Below, piece by piece: positions 1 through 11,259 of a stretch of 64,000 nt of DNA. Source of the DNA: Ursus arctos (lineage: Eukaryota; Chordata; Mammalia; Carnivora; Ursidae); assembly GCF_023065955.2 (NCBI RefSeq), contig NW_026622763.1:79093299-79157298 (forward strand). Reading direction: 5' to 3'. The stretch's first letter is position 1, and every line of letters starts with the position of its first letter. The notes under the pieces are model-generated. The model was not told the origin of the DNA, made no database searches, and saw only the letters and a program-made list of their open reading frames with translations. The position numbers and the translations under genes are program-made.

Positions 1-3000
1 ACATTACGTTGCTTGCGTGTGATGTTTGTTCCACATTGCAACACACTGAGCACAACAGTTGAAGGCATGAAGGGTCCACCCTTCCAAAATTTTGCTTTTC
101 GTGTCCACCCAGAGGAGGATGTTTCTCATTTCAGAATTATGAAATAGGAAGCTTTCTAATGAATAATAAATAAATTGTGAAAACCAAAAAGAATATGATG
201 GGATCCTGCCATTGGTGATGACATTTAGTTAGTGGAAGGAATGTTATTTTTTTAAATCAATATGCTTTGTGAAACTTTCCATATTTTTAATTCATGTGCA
301 ATAGATAAGTAGCTCCTATATTTAAATTAGCCCATTGAATTTTATTCAGCAATTTTTTAAGGAGATCACATGGTTTTTTATTCTTACATTAGTTCAGTTA
401 CTAATAGAGTACACAGAGACAGTTCCCACTGCCCCCTGAAATGGCTGTTTAGGGCCCCATTTCCAGCCAAATGACCTGGATAATTTTCTCTCAATGCCAT
501 GCATCACTTTGCCAGTCAATCTTTGACCTATGTGAGAGAGGGGATGAGAGGAAGTGGGGGCAGAGAGACAAGGGACCAAGGGAGCATTTGAAATCAGAAA
601 CTTTCATTTGGCTTCACCCTGATCACTGGTGTGTGGTTTCTGGTGAGTGTGCATGGGCTTGTCTCTTCCTTGTCAAATGGGAATACCACACATGATAGGC
701 CGGAATTCCTTGCTAGACAGGAATTTTATTTCAGAAATGAAGGCATTAGTGGAGAGTGAGCTCAGAGGACACAGCATTTTCCCCTTAGGAACCACACTGA
801 AGCCCAATATATCATTGAAATAAAAATAAACCACCTTTTGTGGAAAGCAGGAGGGCAGAGCAAATTATCTTGTTTGATTTGTCTCTGGGAGCATCCCAAG
901 TGGGAAAGGGTCCTTATCGCTGGGGTGTGGGCCTTGCCTTTCAGTCCTGCAGCTGGTGGTAAGGTGCAGAGAAAGGAATTATGGTTAGTTGTAAATACCA
1001 TGCAACATTTTATTAGTATTTAAAGGAGTCTTCTTTCTTCCCGTTTTTTCTTTTTTCCTTGATCTCTAGTGCCTTTCAGATCTCTCTTCTTACCACCTTT
1101 CGTTCCTTTCTTTCCAGTGCTTCTCTATCGCCCAGCAGAGAGTTTGCTTTCTTTCCTTTTCTGTGTCTGGTCAGTCCCGCAGGGACCATCCCCCAACCAC
1201 AGCCCGCGTCTGATGAGAACGTTCTTGCCACCACATTTTCAGCAGGCAGGGCACATCGTGACCGAGCCTGTATTAAGTGGGGGAAGACAAGATTGTTTAC
1301 TTTCTCAGAAGGCTAAGCATCTCGGCTGGGAGTCCTTGACTGTGTGCTTAAGGACACAGACAGAGGGGACAAAGGGCAGCAGAAAGTGCTCCTGCCACTG
1401 CGATTTGCATCTGCGTTCAATTCAGCTCTGCTTTAAAGAGTCTCATTTGAATACACAGTACATTAGCTCCACTCCTGCCTCCAATCCAATATGGGAAATA
1501 CATTCATAGCTCAGTAACCTCTCCCCCACCTAGTCCAGACAGTTAGGGAAGAGGCTGGGGAGAAGGATCCAACAACTGCAGAGAAATTGTATTTCAAATG
1601 AATGTCTTTTCATCAGCTGCCTATGTATCCCTCAGCTGCACTCTGACAGAAGATTTGCATATTTTTTCTTACTAATGGAAATAAATATAAGATGAAGATT
1701 TTGTTTTGTCCATTTAAAAACACTGCTTTGCCCCTCGTGCTTGAGGGCTTCTAAATATGTGATGGGAAGAAATGGCTTGTTAGACTAAAAGAAATCAGAA
1801 GAATTTTAGATGACATGTCTACCATTGTCATCGATGTGAAGAACTCGGACCAGAAATCACCTGCAGAATGCTTTCTGGCAAAAAATTAATAAGTAGATTT
1901 ATAAGATAAGAATATGTGAATTTAGTCATGTAAAGGACCACGATCTAAAGTAAATCGACCTGCAGAGAGCCCTAAATTATGCACGAGGTTGAAATGGCAT
2001 TAATGCACATTGTCTATTCCCTTTCTTTTCCGTTTTCATGGGAATTCATATATACCTTGGGATCTGTGTGTATCTTAACCCTTTATCTTCTTTTAGCCTA
2101 GTAAAGTGAGAGGGTAACTGAAGGATGAGATTATTTAAGAGTATAAGAAGGATGGCGCTGACAAATGTTTGAACCCTGTCACGGTTCCTTCTCTACCTAG
2201 TTAATGCCTCAATATTTGAAGTGTACAAATAATATTGATATTTTAATACACATGTCAAAGCTTGTATTTGACCCAGAATTTTACATATTGCTACTTTAAA
2301 AGCAGTCACCTCGAGAAACTGAATTTTTGTCATTTTAACTTTTAGTTTTTAATAATGATTTTTAACACCACAGTGGGACTTGCTACTCAAGGCTACAGCA
2401 TTTTCTATTGAATATTGTCAACGGAAAAACATTTTTGTCATTTCAGGGTGGGTTTGGTTTTTGCAAATAATCAAATATCTGGAACTAGAATAACTAGTGA
2501 GTGAGCTGCTGAGTGTTAATTTAACTAAGATCTTCTATAAGGGTAGCTGTGGAAAAAATGTGTATTGAGCTTAAATTCCTGCTAGAAAGTGCAAGATATA
2601 TGGAAATTCACATTTCTTGTGCCCGACAGTCCCCCATGCCTTTAATCAAAGAATTGGAACATTAGAAGAAACCTGTGGGTTATGGAATTCAACTCCTTCC
2701 CCAAGGGAAATAAAAAGGCCATAATAATGAAATTTTACTTAAAATAATGTGTTTTTCCCTGATTAAAGAAGTGTAAGTAATTAGAATTTTGTTGAACTAG
2801 TTCTTAAATACTGTGAACATTTGGATGCTGTTTGTGAGTGTGTGTATGTATGTGTGTGTGTGGTCGGTGTGATTGTGTTTGTATTTACAGAATATACTTT
2901 CAGGGTATTTGCCCAGCTCTCAACTAATTTTCCTTGCTTTGGACAATCCTCCCACACTCCACATCCGATTCTTGAAGTCACAGGTATGGAACTCTGTGAG

Positions 3001-3795
3001 CCATTCTAGGAGGGTTATACCTGCCCTGGAGATGGCGAATTGGGTCAGCAGTAACACCCGAGCCAAGGCAGCCCAATCAAATCCTCTCTTGTGGGAATTT
3101 GTAATTGGCAACTTAGGCAGTCTTTCAATATGGCTGATCTACAAGCTATGGAGTCAGGAACTAATGTGTTCCACATGGACTGGATAGCTAAGAAAGTTGG
3201 TTTGTAGAGAAAGAAAAAGGAATATAGAAGACATGAAAAAAGACATAAAGATGAGATTAACAGAGATAACACTACCCATGAGTCCAAAGTTTCCAGTTGC
3301 CGGTTAGAGTCCTTCCTGATGCCTGACTATCCTTAAGTTCCCTGAGCCACCACTGCATCTTTAAATGATGTATTTTAAGTGTTTATTTTTATTTATTAAG
3401 TTAGATTGAGTTGATTGGTTTCTTGCAACCCAGGAGATCATACCTATTAGGATATGCCCCCAAGAGAGGATAGAATCAGCCAACCTTTCTCGGGAACCAA
3501 AGTTCTTTTCAAAAGGACCCAATAGGTTCTCAGGGAGAAGTAGAAATGGCACTGTGCTATGAGGTTTGAGCCATCTGCCAACTGCAGCTTCCCAGAGAAT
3601 ACCAGGGGGGAACAGGAACTCCGTCTGAGGTATGAGAGAGTGGAGGTATCTGGACCATGGCCCTCTGTTGATACCTGTGGGAAAGGGACAACTTTGAGTG
3701 TGGTTGGCATTGTTCTGTGAACGGTCCTTATCTGACACAGTCCCAAGGAAACTGGGAAAAGCAACTATCACATTATCATTCTCCTGTATTCAGCT
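1..3795. other. Repeat-poor unannotated stretch
   Basis: I recognise no gene and no clear interspersed repeat here. The reading frames present (for example 146 codons at 1069-1509) have no recognisable domain, are low-complexity at the start and overlap other frames, so I treat them as chance. The 1380-2060 part has the look of conserved non-coding DNA (octamer-like ATTTGCAT near 1652, TAAT-rich words), but this is an impression from composition only. Confidence 0.5.
2822..2886. repeat. Impure TG-rich simple repeat
   Basis: A run of TG and TATG units with interruptions. It accounts for the valine/cysteine-rich or threonine/histidine-rich frames read on both strands here. Confidence 0.8.
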
Positions 3796-3925
3796 AGTTC
3801 AGTAGCAGCCCCCTCATTGTCCAGATGAAGAAATGAAAATCTGAACTCTTAGCGCAGGCACATAGGATCAGCACCCAATTTTCATCTTCACTCTCATCTT
3901 GCACTTCATGCAGCCTCCTGTTTTA

Positions 3926-4395
3926 TATTCCAGAAACACGAAACTACTAGCGTCCCCTTCGCCATACCTCCATGCATATATGATCCCCTCCGCTCGGAAT
4001 AACCTCCACATCTCTCTCTCCTTACTCCTTCCTAGCTCCCCACTCCTTTGGTTTAGAAAAGTTCTATTCAGCTTCAAAATCTCTTCAACATGCTACTCTG
4101 AAAAGCCCTCTCTGGGCTTTCTCTACCCCAGGAGAGAGTTAATCCCTCCTTTCTCCAAACTACTTCGATACCTTATAAATACTTCCATTACTGTCCTCTA
4201 TTGCACTCTATTGTAATGATTTTTTTACATGTTTTCTTCCCAGCTTTGGGAGCACATAGCCTCACAAGGAAGATCTTTATTGAATATTTTCACCGAAATT
4301 CTTTTTATTCTATAATTATTTCCTATCTCACTTTTAACTCTTACCTTGGCTTTAGAGCAATGCTTTAAAGCAGTAACTGTTCAATAAAATATTGC
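3926..4395 (+). repeat. L2 LINE 3' end, degraded
   Basis: The order of words matches the L2 3' end read on this strand: a pyrimidine-rich block with TCGGAATAACCTCC (for TGGAATGCTCTTCC), then CTTCAACATGCTACTCTGAAAAGCCCTCTC (read here only as positions 4083-4112), then a TGTAATGATTTTTTTACATG block, and finally TTCAATAAAATATTG near 4380. Divergence is high, as expected for an element that predates the mammalian radiation. No open frame survives. Confidence 0.6.
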
Positions 4396-4429
4396 CATGA
4401 GTGTTTTCCAATCAGGTGTCTTGTGGCAG

Positions 4430-4476
4430 CTAATCTAATTATTAGATTATAATAATATAATAATTATTAGATTATT
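4430..4476. repeat. AT-rich near-palindrome
   Basis: TAATCTAATTATTAGATTA forms an almost perfect inverted repeat and part of it recurs about 25 bases later as TAATTATTAGATTAT. It could extrude a small hairpin. No flanking element explains it. Confidence 0.6.
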
Positions 4477-4561
4477 TCATAATTTAATGTGGGTGCATTA
4501 GAATATGAAATGGAATCATGGAAGGTTCAAACTAAACAGGTGATATGAAAGATAATCAAAT

Positions 4562-4705
4562 ATAAAACCTTCATTTTACAATCGACTTAATTCAGTCTTT
4601 GAGAAACCAAGGGACTTAGCTAAAACTATAAATGGTAGAGCAAAAAGAAGAATTTCAGTCACGCATATTCCAGGTCAGGTGTCCTTTCTATCATGCTATG
4701 TATAA
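4562..4705 (-). repeat. MIR SINE fragment, antisense
   Basis: Read on the minus strand it ends in a MIR-like head: the complement of CTTTCTATCATGCTATG at 4684-4700 corresponds to the start ATAGCATAG..., and GGGACTTAGCTAAAACTATAAATGGTAGAGC corresponds to the A/B-box region (positions 4611-4641). Divergence is high. Confidence 0.5.
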
Positions 4706-4804
4706 AAAAGTCAAGTGAGATTAAATGATACATGGCATGACAGCAAATGAGGCCGAGGCCAAGTTCTTCTGATATCTTAGACTGAAGAGACCTGAAAGCA
4801 AAGG

Positions 4805-5028
4805 TTGACAATATTATAGAGTGGTAAGGAGAAAGGACTTTGAATTCCTATTTGGATTTTCAGTTCCAAGATTTCATAATTATGTGACCTTAGGAAAAGT
4901 GAACTTTTCTGATCTTCAGTGTTTTTATCTATAAAAGGAGCATAATAAAGGTACCTGCATCAGACAGCTGTTGTGAAAACTAAATGATATTAGCACAATG
5001 TTTGCATATAATAAGTACTCAAGATAGC
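4805..5028 (+). repeat. MIR SINE, nearly full length
   Basis: It contains in order the MIR head (ATAGAGTGGTAAGGAG), the core TATGTGACCTTAGGAAAAG, the TTTTTATCTATAAAAGGAGC segment, the TGTTGTGAAAACTAAATGA segment and the tail ATAATAAGTACTCAAGA. This order and orientation match a MIR on the plus strand. Confidence 0.7.
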
Positions 5029-5039
5029 AGAATTCTATC

Positions 5040-6030
5040 TTATATTTAACTTGGGCTAATTCACCTCAGCATATGTCCCCACAGACCAAGGAAAAGAGAG
5101 AAAATATCAATTTAATTTGCACTGTCTCTAAAGGAGTATGTGCCCTGGAGCCAGCCTGAGAGGGAAGCTATGAGTCTGTGGGTTCCTCAGTCAGTCTCAG
5201 CTCCTGCATGACTGCATTATCCTGCCCCGAGGAGATCTTCAAGGTGTGTGTTTGTTATACACCATGTCCTTTAAATGGAAGCCAGTTACTTCATCTGGTA
5301 CACACATGAGGCAAGACCAATTTGCTCTAATGTTGACAGAGCAACTAGTTGCAGTAGGCTCAGAATTGTGGGTTTTCAGTAGCCAGCATAACCCTAAGGT
5401 ATCAAGGAAAATTTTGATGGACTGTCATTTTTGCCTTAGGCTCTGACTTGATATTCTAATTCCCTCATTACATACATTGGCACTTTAAATACCATCATCA
5501 TGGTAGTCATCATCATCACTAATGGCCTGTCATGAATCCCTGTTGTTAGTAAGGAAATCCCCTTCTCTTGCTCTGTGTTTGGAGTTCCCCTCAGAAAATT
5601 ATACTTAGAGAGTCTCCCCTCTTCACACACTGTATGATCAGAGCATCTTGGAGAGAAATGCAGTTGGTCTTCCAGGCCCTCTGTCAATGAGCACATACTT
5701 AGTGATTAATTTCAGGGTCCTGTGTACCCCTCCCATTTCCAGGACTAGGGGGGACCATTGAGGTACTCGCCTCAGGCACAAAGTTTAAGGGAGCATGACA
5801 AACTCAGTAGCCAGATCAAAAAATACCTTAATGTCATATTTTTAAAAAGCTATGCAAAAAATCCATAGTAAACAAAATATCAAAATGTTAAAGACAAGAT
5901 TGGCATTACTGATTTTTCCTTTTGCTTCAGACCCAAAATGGCGTGGCCTGGCCCTGGACTTGCCTTCCTGGGCCCTTCACACTTCTCAGAGCACACACCA
6001 AAGTTGTGTTTAACCCTTTGGAGTGATTAT
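5040..6030. other. No recognised feature
   Basis: Unique-looking AT-rich sequence. I see no repeat, exon or RNA gene. A short ATCATCATC-type tract lies at 5490-5520. Confidence 0.4.
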
Positions 6031-6037
6031 AAAATCA

Positions 6038-6455
6038 CAAAAATCAGCTCAATTTAGTCATTCACTCCACAAATCATATTACTATATGCCAGGTACTATT
6101 CTAGATGCTGGAGATATCACAGCGAATAACCATAAAACATTTGCCTCCATGAGGTTTGCATCTAAGTGGAGGAAACAGACAATAAAGAAAGAAATGAAAA
6201 AAAAAATGTGTAGTATGTCAGAATCACAGATTCCATGGATGGAGCTAGGAACTGAATACTGTGGTCATGGAAGACCTTATTGAGCAAGTGACAATTCAGC
6301 AAAGACCTAGAAGAATGAGGAAGCAAGTGATGGAACTATTTGGAAAGAAATCATCCCATGCAGAGGGACCAGCAGGTGCCAGAGGCCTGACAATGGTTGT
6401 TCCAGGGAGGAGCTATGAAAAACAGCCGCTTCACTATCAGAGCTGAGGGCTTCAT
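6038..6455 (-). repeat. L2 LINE 3' end, antisense
   Basis: The plus strand shows the reverse of the L2 3' end: TATGCCAGGTACTATTCTAG, then a GGAGATATCACAGCGAATAA block, AGGTTTGCATCTAAGTGGAG, and further on GAAGACCTTATTGAGCAAGTGA and CCATGCAGAGGGACCAGCAG. This is the usual order for an inverted L2. The two short reading frames in it (6023-6283, 6261-6446) are therefore not genes. Confidence 0.65.
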
Positions 6456-6556
6456 GTAGGTGTAGGGTGAAAATCAATACCTGACAGCATCAGCAATAAA
6501 GATAGCAAGCTCGATAACAAAAGGGGAAACCCTGGTGTTTTGGATGGATAGATACC

Positions 6557-6557
<1 letters not shown>

Positions 6558-6585
<28 letters not shown>
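6558..6585. repeat. Poly(A) tract, 28 bases
   Basis: An uninterrupted A28 run follows GGATAGATACCT. No retrotransposed body is recognisable upstream, so it may be a plain homopolymer. Confidence 0.9.
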
Positions 6586-6587
<2 letters not shown>

Positions 6588-6589
6588 AG

Positions 6590-7875
6590 GATTCTGAAAG
6601 GAAGAAAGGAGGTTTGGTAGGCAGCCAATAGGATCTGCATTACAAACTTGTTTCTGAGTTATAATGTGAGATGGGGTAAATTCCCAGAATAGGTGGTATC
6701 CATATGAAGGTTAAGAGCACTGACAGAGAAAGCAGGAAGGATTACAAAACAAGTATCTGAGTTAGAAGAAAACAAGGATCTCTTCTAATTTTTTTGTTCT
6801 TCCTGGAATTAGAAAGCAGGTGTCAAGCCAACAGCTGGAGCTGGAGCAAAAAATTTCTGATCTGCACTTCAATTTCATAATAAGAAAATCATTAATTATT
6901 CCAAAGATTAGCAGAGCTATTCCTTGTCCATGTGACATTGGCTATAAGATTATAGTATGAGTAATGGACTTGGAGTCCATTTTGAAAATGTTGAGGCTAG
7001 TTTTTATTTAGGCTTTATTCATCTGGCAAAGGCCAAATGCCAAATATGTGGGTGATATGGGTTGCGGCAATGGATACACAATCATTGTTCCAAATATTTT
7101 TGCAGGGCAAGGACTGTGGCACCACTCTGATGACTAGTCTTCCTTCTAGTTTTCAACCAAGAAATGCCAAAAAGATTGATAAAGAAACTAATATAATATC
7201 TAATACAATATCTGTTATGCCCAGATGCTTGGTGTTAATTCTGCTATGGTATACTGGCTTTATATCATTTAATAATAAACTATTCAGAATTCCAGGTGGG
7301 AGTGTCAGTCTACAGCACTGTCAAAGATTTTGAAGATGTTTGCAGTTTAAAGAATCCTACATTGTTCATTTTTGCTCAAAACAATGCTACAATTTTTTTT
7401 TAGCTTATCTCTTTCCTGACCCAGAAGATGAAAGAACACCACAAAGATTTTTCTTGGGAACTGATGAGTTTGTGCTCAGAGAAAAGACGACTTTAAGTGT
7501 CAAGACAAACCTTCTATTGAGGAGACAAGAAAGATCAAATATAGTGGCCAAACCAATACTTAAAGTAATGGCAGAGCGCAACCTTTTTCAAAATAGATTT
7601 TCTCTAAAACTTGTTTGGAAATGCTCAGATCATTGGATTTAATTTTCAGTGTATATAAAATGTCATCTCATGAAATTCTAAAATTTTATTTCATCTTATA
7701 TATAATTTCTACTGTGAAATAAAGAAAAATAATAACTCTGCCTGCCTCCATCCCAAATTTGCTTAAGGCAATGTTCCAAAATTATCCTTTTCCCTAGACT
7801 TAAGAAGTATCTCAAAATTCCCCACATTCCTAATATTCTCTGATAGAATAGGAAAGGATATTAGAATAGACTAAG
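6590..7875. other. Unrecognised stretch with two weak frames
   Basis: Two consecutive plus-strand frames (7037-7333, 98 codons; 7340-7642, 100 codons) lie here. Neither shows a domain, signal peptide or familiar motif, and there is no splice or promoter context. Random frames of this length are expected in 64 kb of AT-rich DNA. I call no gene. Confidence 0.4.
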
Positions 7876-7879
7876 CTTT

Positions 7880-8150
7880 GATACAGTTACAATAAACCCT
7901 AAAATCTCACTGGCTTCATTTCATAACTGTTTATTTCTAGTTCACACAATGTCTAATGTGTGTGAGGTAGTCCTCCTTCATCTTGTCAACACACCGTTAG
8001 GAATATGAGCTCTCCATGATCACCATGGTAGAGAAAAAGAGAGCTGGAAAATCATGTGGACTGATTCTACCTATGTCCGATGGCCAGAACCCAGTCACAT
8101 CTCTTCAACCTACTAGGGGAATTAAACGAGAAATGCACAGGAGCTGATAC
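7880..8150. repeat. Unnamed old repeat, copy 1
   Basis: The segment GTTTATTTCTAGTTCACACAATGTCTAATG..., with the GGTAGTCCTCCTTCATCTTG block, recurs in diverged form at 9740-10030 in the same orientation. Two such copies 1.9 kb apart indicate an interspersed repeat, possibly an antisense LTR or MER-type element. I cannot name the family. Confidence 0.45.
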
Positions 8151-8850
8151 ATAACAGACTGAGTACCAACAGTTCTGTTTCAGTTTGCTTTATGCTTCCA
8201 AATAACCCTTTGCTCCTTCCTCACACACATAGAAACCAGTTACCACTCTCCCAAATCCCCCAAGAGTCAACCCTAAATCGACTGCATTCAGCTTAACACC
8301 CAAAGCTTTGGGTGATACACAATAGTCTCTATCAAGTCTGAATGTGGCTTCTCCTGGTCCGGAGACCAGTGAACTTCAAAAAGGTTAATTATCTGTCCTG
8401 TCCAATGTGCAATGGTGGAAAGAAGACAGAATCATCACAATAAGTGCTCCTTCTCAGAAAAAGAAAGAACGATACAAAGCAATCACACATCTGGAGTTGT
8501 GAAATTCTCCTGGCCACACTTTGGAGACCACTACCCTGGGTGAGGGCAGTTCCTTTATTAGCCTGATTCTTTCCTCTGGGAGGGACTTTTCTTGTTTACC
8601 TCTTCTTTGACCACACTTGAAATGGGTGTGAGGAGTCATTTCTCCTCCAGATTGTAGCCTTCAACACTTGTGCTCATGGAAGATTAGGAACCAAAGTTTG
8701 TAGTACAACTCAAATCATCAAAGGCTTTTTATACTCCAGGCTCATTGGTTTTGGGGGGAATACCATTCCCTCAAAAATCCAGTAGACTTTTGATCTGTTT
8801 GACTCCAATCAGCTCTATGTTGTAGTAAATACATCCAAAGTTACCTTTTA

Positions 8851-9028
8851 TTTTTTTTTTAAGATTTGTTTGTTTGTTTGTTTGTTTGATAGAGAGGGGC
8901 AAAAGGAAAGGGAGAGGCAGACTCCCCACTGAACAGGGAAGCTGATGCAGGGCTCAATCCCAGGGTCCTGGGATCATGACCTCAGCCAAAGGCAGACGCT
9001 TAACTGACTGAGCTACCCAGGCATCCCC
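8851..9028 (-). mobile_element. Can-SINE, older subfamily, antisense
   Basis: It begins with poly(T) and AAGATTTG(TTTG)n and ends in GAGCTACCCAGGCATCCCC, the reversed head box. It is flanked by a 14-base target-site duplication, AAAGTTACCTTTTA at 8837-8850 and AAATTTACCTTTTA at 9029-9042, with one mismatch. The promoter A and B boxes are recognisable on the minus strand. Confidence 0.92.
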
Positions 9029-9380
9029 AAATTTACCTTTTAGACACAATCGTCAAATCTACTGTGTTTCTTTGTTCTTACCTTCATTCCTATCTCCTGT
9101 GACTTAATGGTGGCTACCTTTCAAGTTTAGAGGGGAAGGTCAGTCCCTTAATCTGATTTGTGCTCGGAGTCACTTTACTTTTTATTAGGTGTTTGCTATT
9201 CAAAACGCTTTTTAAACTCCACCTCTTACCTTTTGGAATTTAGAAGCAGTTGGCTTCCACAGTCGTATAATGCCTCAAATTTCTGGTCTTGATGTCTGTT
9301 TGTAAACAGGTCAAGTCTCTTCTGGGCTCATTTCTTCTTTATATCTTTCCAAACGCAGTCAATAGTAGGCAATACACAAT

Positions 9381-9495
9381 ATTTTTTTAAAGATATATTT
9401 ATTTAAGTAATCTCTTCACCCAATGTGAGGCTCGAACTCACAACCCCAAAATCAGGAGTCACATGCTCTACCAACTGAGACAGCCAGGTTCTCCA
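9381..9495 (-). mobile_element. Short Can-SINE-type insertion, antisense
   Basis: This is a 115-base element with a T-rich start (AAAGATATATTTATTTAAG) and a tRNA-like body with an inverted B box (GGCTCGAACTCACAACCCC). It has a perfect 12-base target-site duplication, GCAATACACAAT, at 9369-9380 and 9496-9507. It lacks the pyrimidine-rich middle of normal copies, so it is close to a bare tRNA-derived unit plus tail. Confidence 0.88.
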
Positions 9496-9739
9496 GCAAT
9501 ACACAATAGTAACGTACTGTTTTCTAAACCTTTTCCTTAGACATGCCAGCTCTGTAAGTACATGGTCGGTCTCGAATTATTGTAGGAGGCAAATTTTCCA
9601 AATGTTTTGCCTCTGCATGATATGAATCAGGGATTTTCCAGCCTCCAGTATCAGTTTCTTTACCATCTAGTAGCCATCCATTAATTCAATGCCACATACT
9701 GGTACCTTGAATTCTACGACTATTAAAAAGAAAAAAAAT

Positions 9740-10080
9740 CCCTGTGTGCCAGAACAGATGAGCTCCCACTTTTCAGTGATTTAACAAAGTAAGTATTATT
9801 CCCAGCTCACACAATGTGTAATGTATGGCGGGTGGTCCTCTCCCATCTTAGAGCTATCATCTTGAATACCTGGCCTCCAGGGTCTTTGGATCTTAGGAAT
9901 AAAAGAGTTGGATAACCACACTGGAAAACTTTAGGGAATGGTCTAGAAGTGGCTTACATTATTTCAATTCATTCTTTATTGGTCAGAACCCCATTAAAAA
10001 GCCCCAACCTAACTGAAGGGCAAGCTAGGGGAAGCAATGTGGAGCATTTGGGGGTTTGGAGATGGAGCATTCTGTCCCTG
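9740..10080. repeat. Unnamed old repeat, copy 2
   Basis: It shares with 7880-8150 the words CTCACACAATGTSTAATGT and GGTSGTCCTC in the same order and orientation. The remainder (GGCCTCCAGGGTC, TTATTGGTCAGAACCCCATT) resembles the antisense body of an LTR/MER-type element. The family is unknown to me. Confidence 0.4.
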
Positions 10081-10089
10081 TCACATGTA

Positions 10090-11067
10090 TCTCCATAATA
10101 TCAAATCCAAAAATACCTACAAAAGAAATCTAAAGTTTGGGCAAGTTACTTTACCATCAATTCTTTGTTTTCATTACAAAATGAGCTTAATTTTACAGAA
10201 TGATTAAGGATTTAATACTATGACATATAAAGTTCTAGCATAATACTTGATGTAGAATAGTCTTTCCTAAAAAAGTTTTTAAAAACTCAATAAAGTGTTT
10301 CTAATTTGCTCTAGTTTTACATATGAAGATATCATATTCTTATCTCGGGCTTAGTATTCTTTATAAAATACTCACAGGAGGCAGTTTTGACCATTGACAG
10401 TCATGCAAGTTCCCTTTCAGAAGTCTGTTTATTGCATCTTTAATATGAAGACTTTAGTTTCTCATTGGGATCTTGGCATTCCTTACTGGTGTTGCTTTCA
10501 AAAGCCCTAGTTCAAGTGTAGATTGGAGAGCTACTGAGGGATATGGTAGGAGGGATCGTCCCATGGGCTTGAGGGGATGATATTATCTACAGATTGGGTT
10601 CCCCCCTAAAGAAGTACTTGGGATAAGAATTTCAGTACAAATACTTGATTTGAGAGGTTATCTGAAGAAGCAAAGTAAGGGGAGTGGGAAACTGAGACCG
10701 AAGGAAGTAAAGGCAATAAAATATGTGTTAATGATTGGGTTAGCACAGTGGGCAACTGGGAGTTGTCTGGGGCCTTTTAGGACATTCTGTAGAATATACT
10801 ATACTTTATAATTGTCTCATCAAGGCTTGAAGAACCTGGGTGTTTATCCATCAACTCCTGTCAGTGATTGTCTTTCATTCCTGGGGTGTTACTCTCTGGC
10901 ACTTTTGGCCTGCATTATGCACAATGAGCATGCTCCTCCATCACAGAACTCCCACAGGCAGAGAGAGGCAAAACACCTCTCTGGCATATCTGGCAACGAT
11001 CTGCAGGTGACTTCTGGAGTGGGCCTGCAGATAGGGGTGGGACACAAATAGCATGGAGCCTATGTTT
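10090..11067. other. No recognised feature
   Basis: AT-rich, apparently unique. The 79-codon frame at 10812-11051 has no familiar motif and is read through by a longer antisense frame that includes a simple repeat. No gene is called. Confidence 0.4.
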
Positions 11068-11086
11068 AAAATAGTTTTCCTTGGAA

Positions 11087-11138
11087 CCGGGGATGTACTG
11101 TATGGTGACTAACATAATATAATAAAAAATCATTAAAA
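11087..11138 (+). mobile_element. L1 3' end, extremely 5'-truncated (52 bp)
   Basis: This segment, GGGGATGTACTGTATGGTGA followed by CTAACATAATATAATAAAAAATCATTAAAA at 11109-11138, matches the complement of the L1 3' terminus at 49218-49270. It is bounded by a perfect 19-base target-site duplication, AAAATAGTTTTCCTTGGAA, at 11068-11086 and 11139-11157. It is therefore a real L1 insertion that kept only the last ~50 bases and the A-rich tail. Confidence 0.9.
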
Positions 11139-11198
11139 AAAATAGTTTTCCTTGGAATTTCTGAATCCCTGGGCCAGGTAGCCACAATTCCTTACCAG

Positions 11199-11252
11199 CA
11201 TTTCTCTCTCTCTCTCTCCATCTTGTGCACTCTCTCTCCCTCTCTCTCTCTA
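11199..11252. repeat. (TC)n simple repeat, interrupted
   Basis: Two CT/TC runs separated by CATCTTGTGCA. They produce the Glu/Arg-rich frame on the minus strand (10915-11289), which is not a gene. Confidence 0.9.
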
Positions 11253-11259
11253 TTATTGT

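Noticed and set aside
1056..1070. Pyrimidine tract followed by AG as a 3' splice site of an exon
   Set aside because: Such sites are frequent by chance. No downstream donor in frame or recognisable coding sequence supports an exon.
1069..1509. 146-codon plus-strand frame
   Set aside because: No domain, low-complexity start, overlaps another frame of similar length and lacks promoter or splice context.
6558..6585. A28 tract as the tail of a processed pseudogene or retrocopy
   Set aside because: No recognisable retroposed body upstream and no matching duplications on the flanks.
7037..7642. Two consecutive plus-strand frames as a possible processed pseudogene
   Set aside because: No familiar protein, no poly(A) tail at the end and no target duplication.
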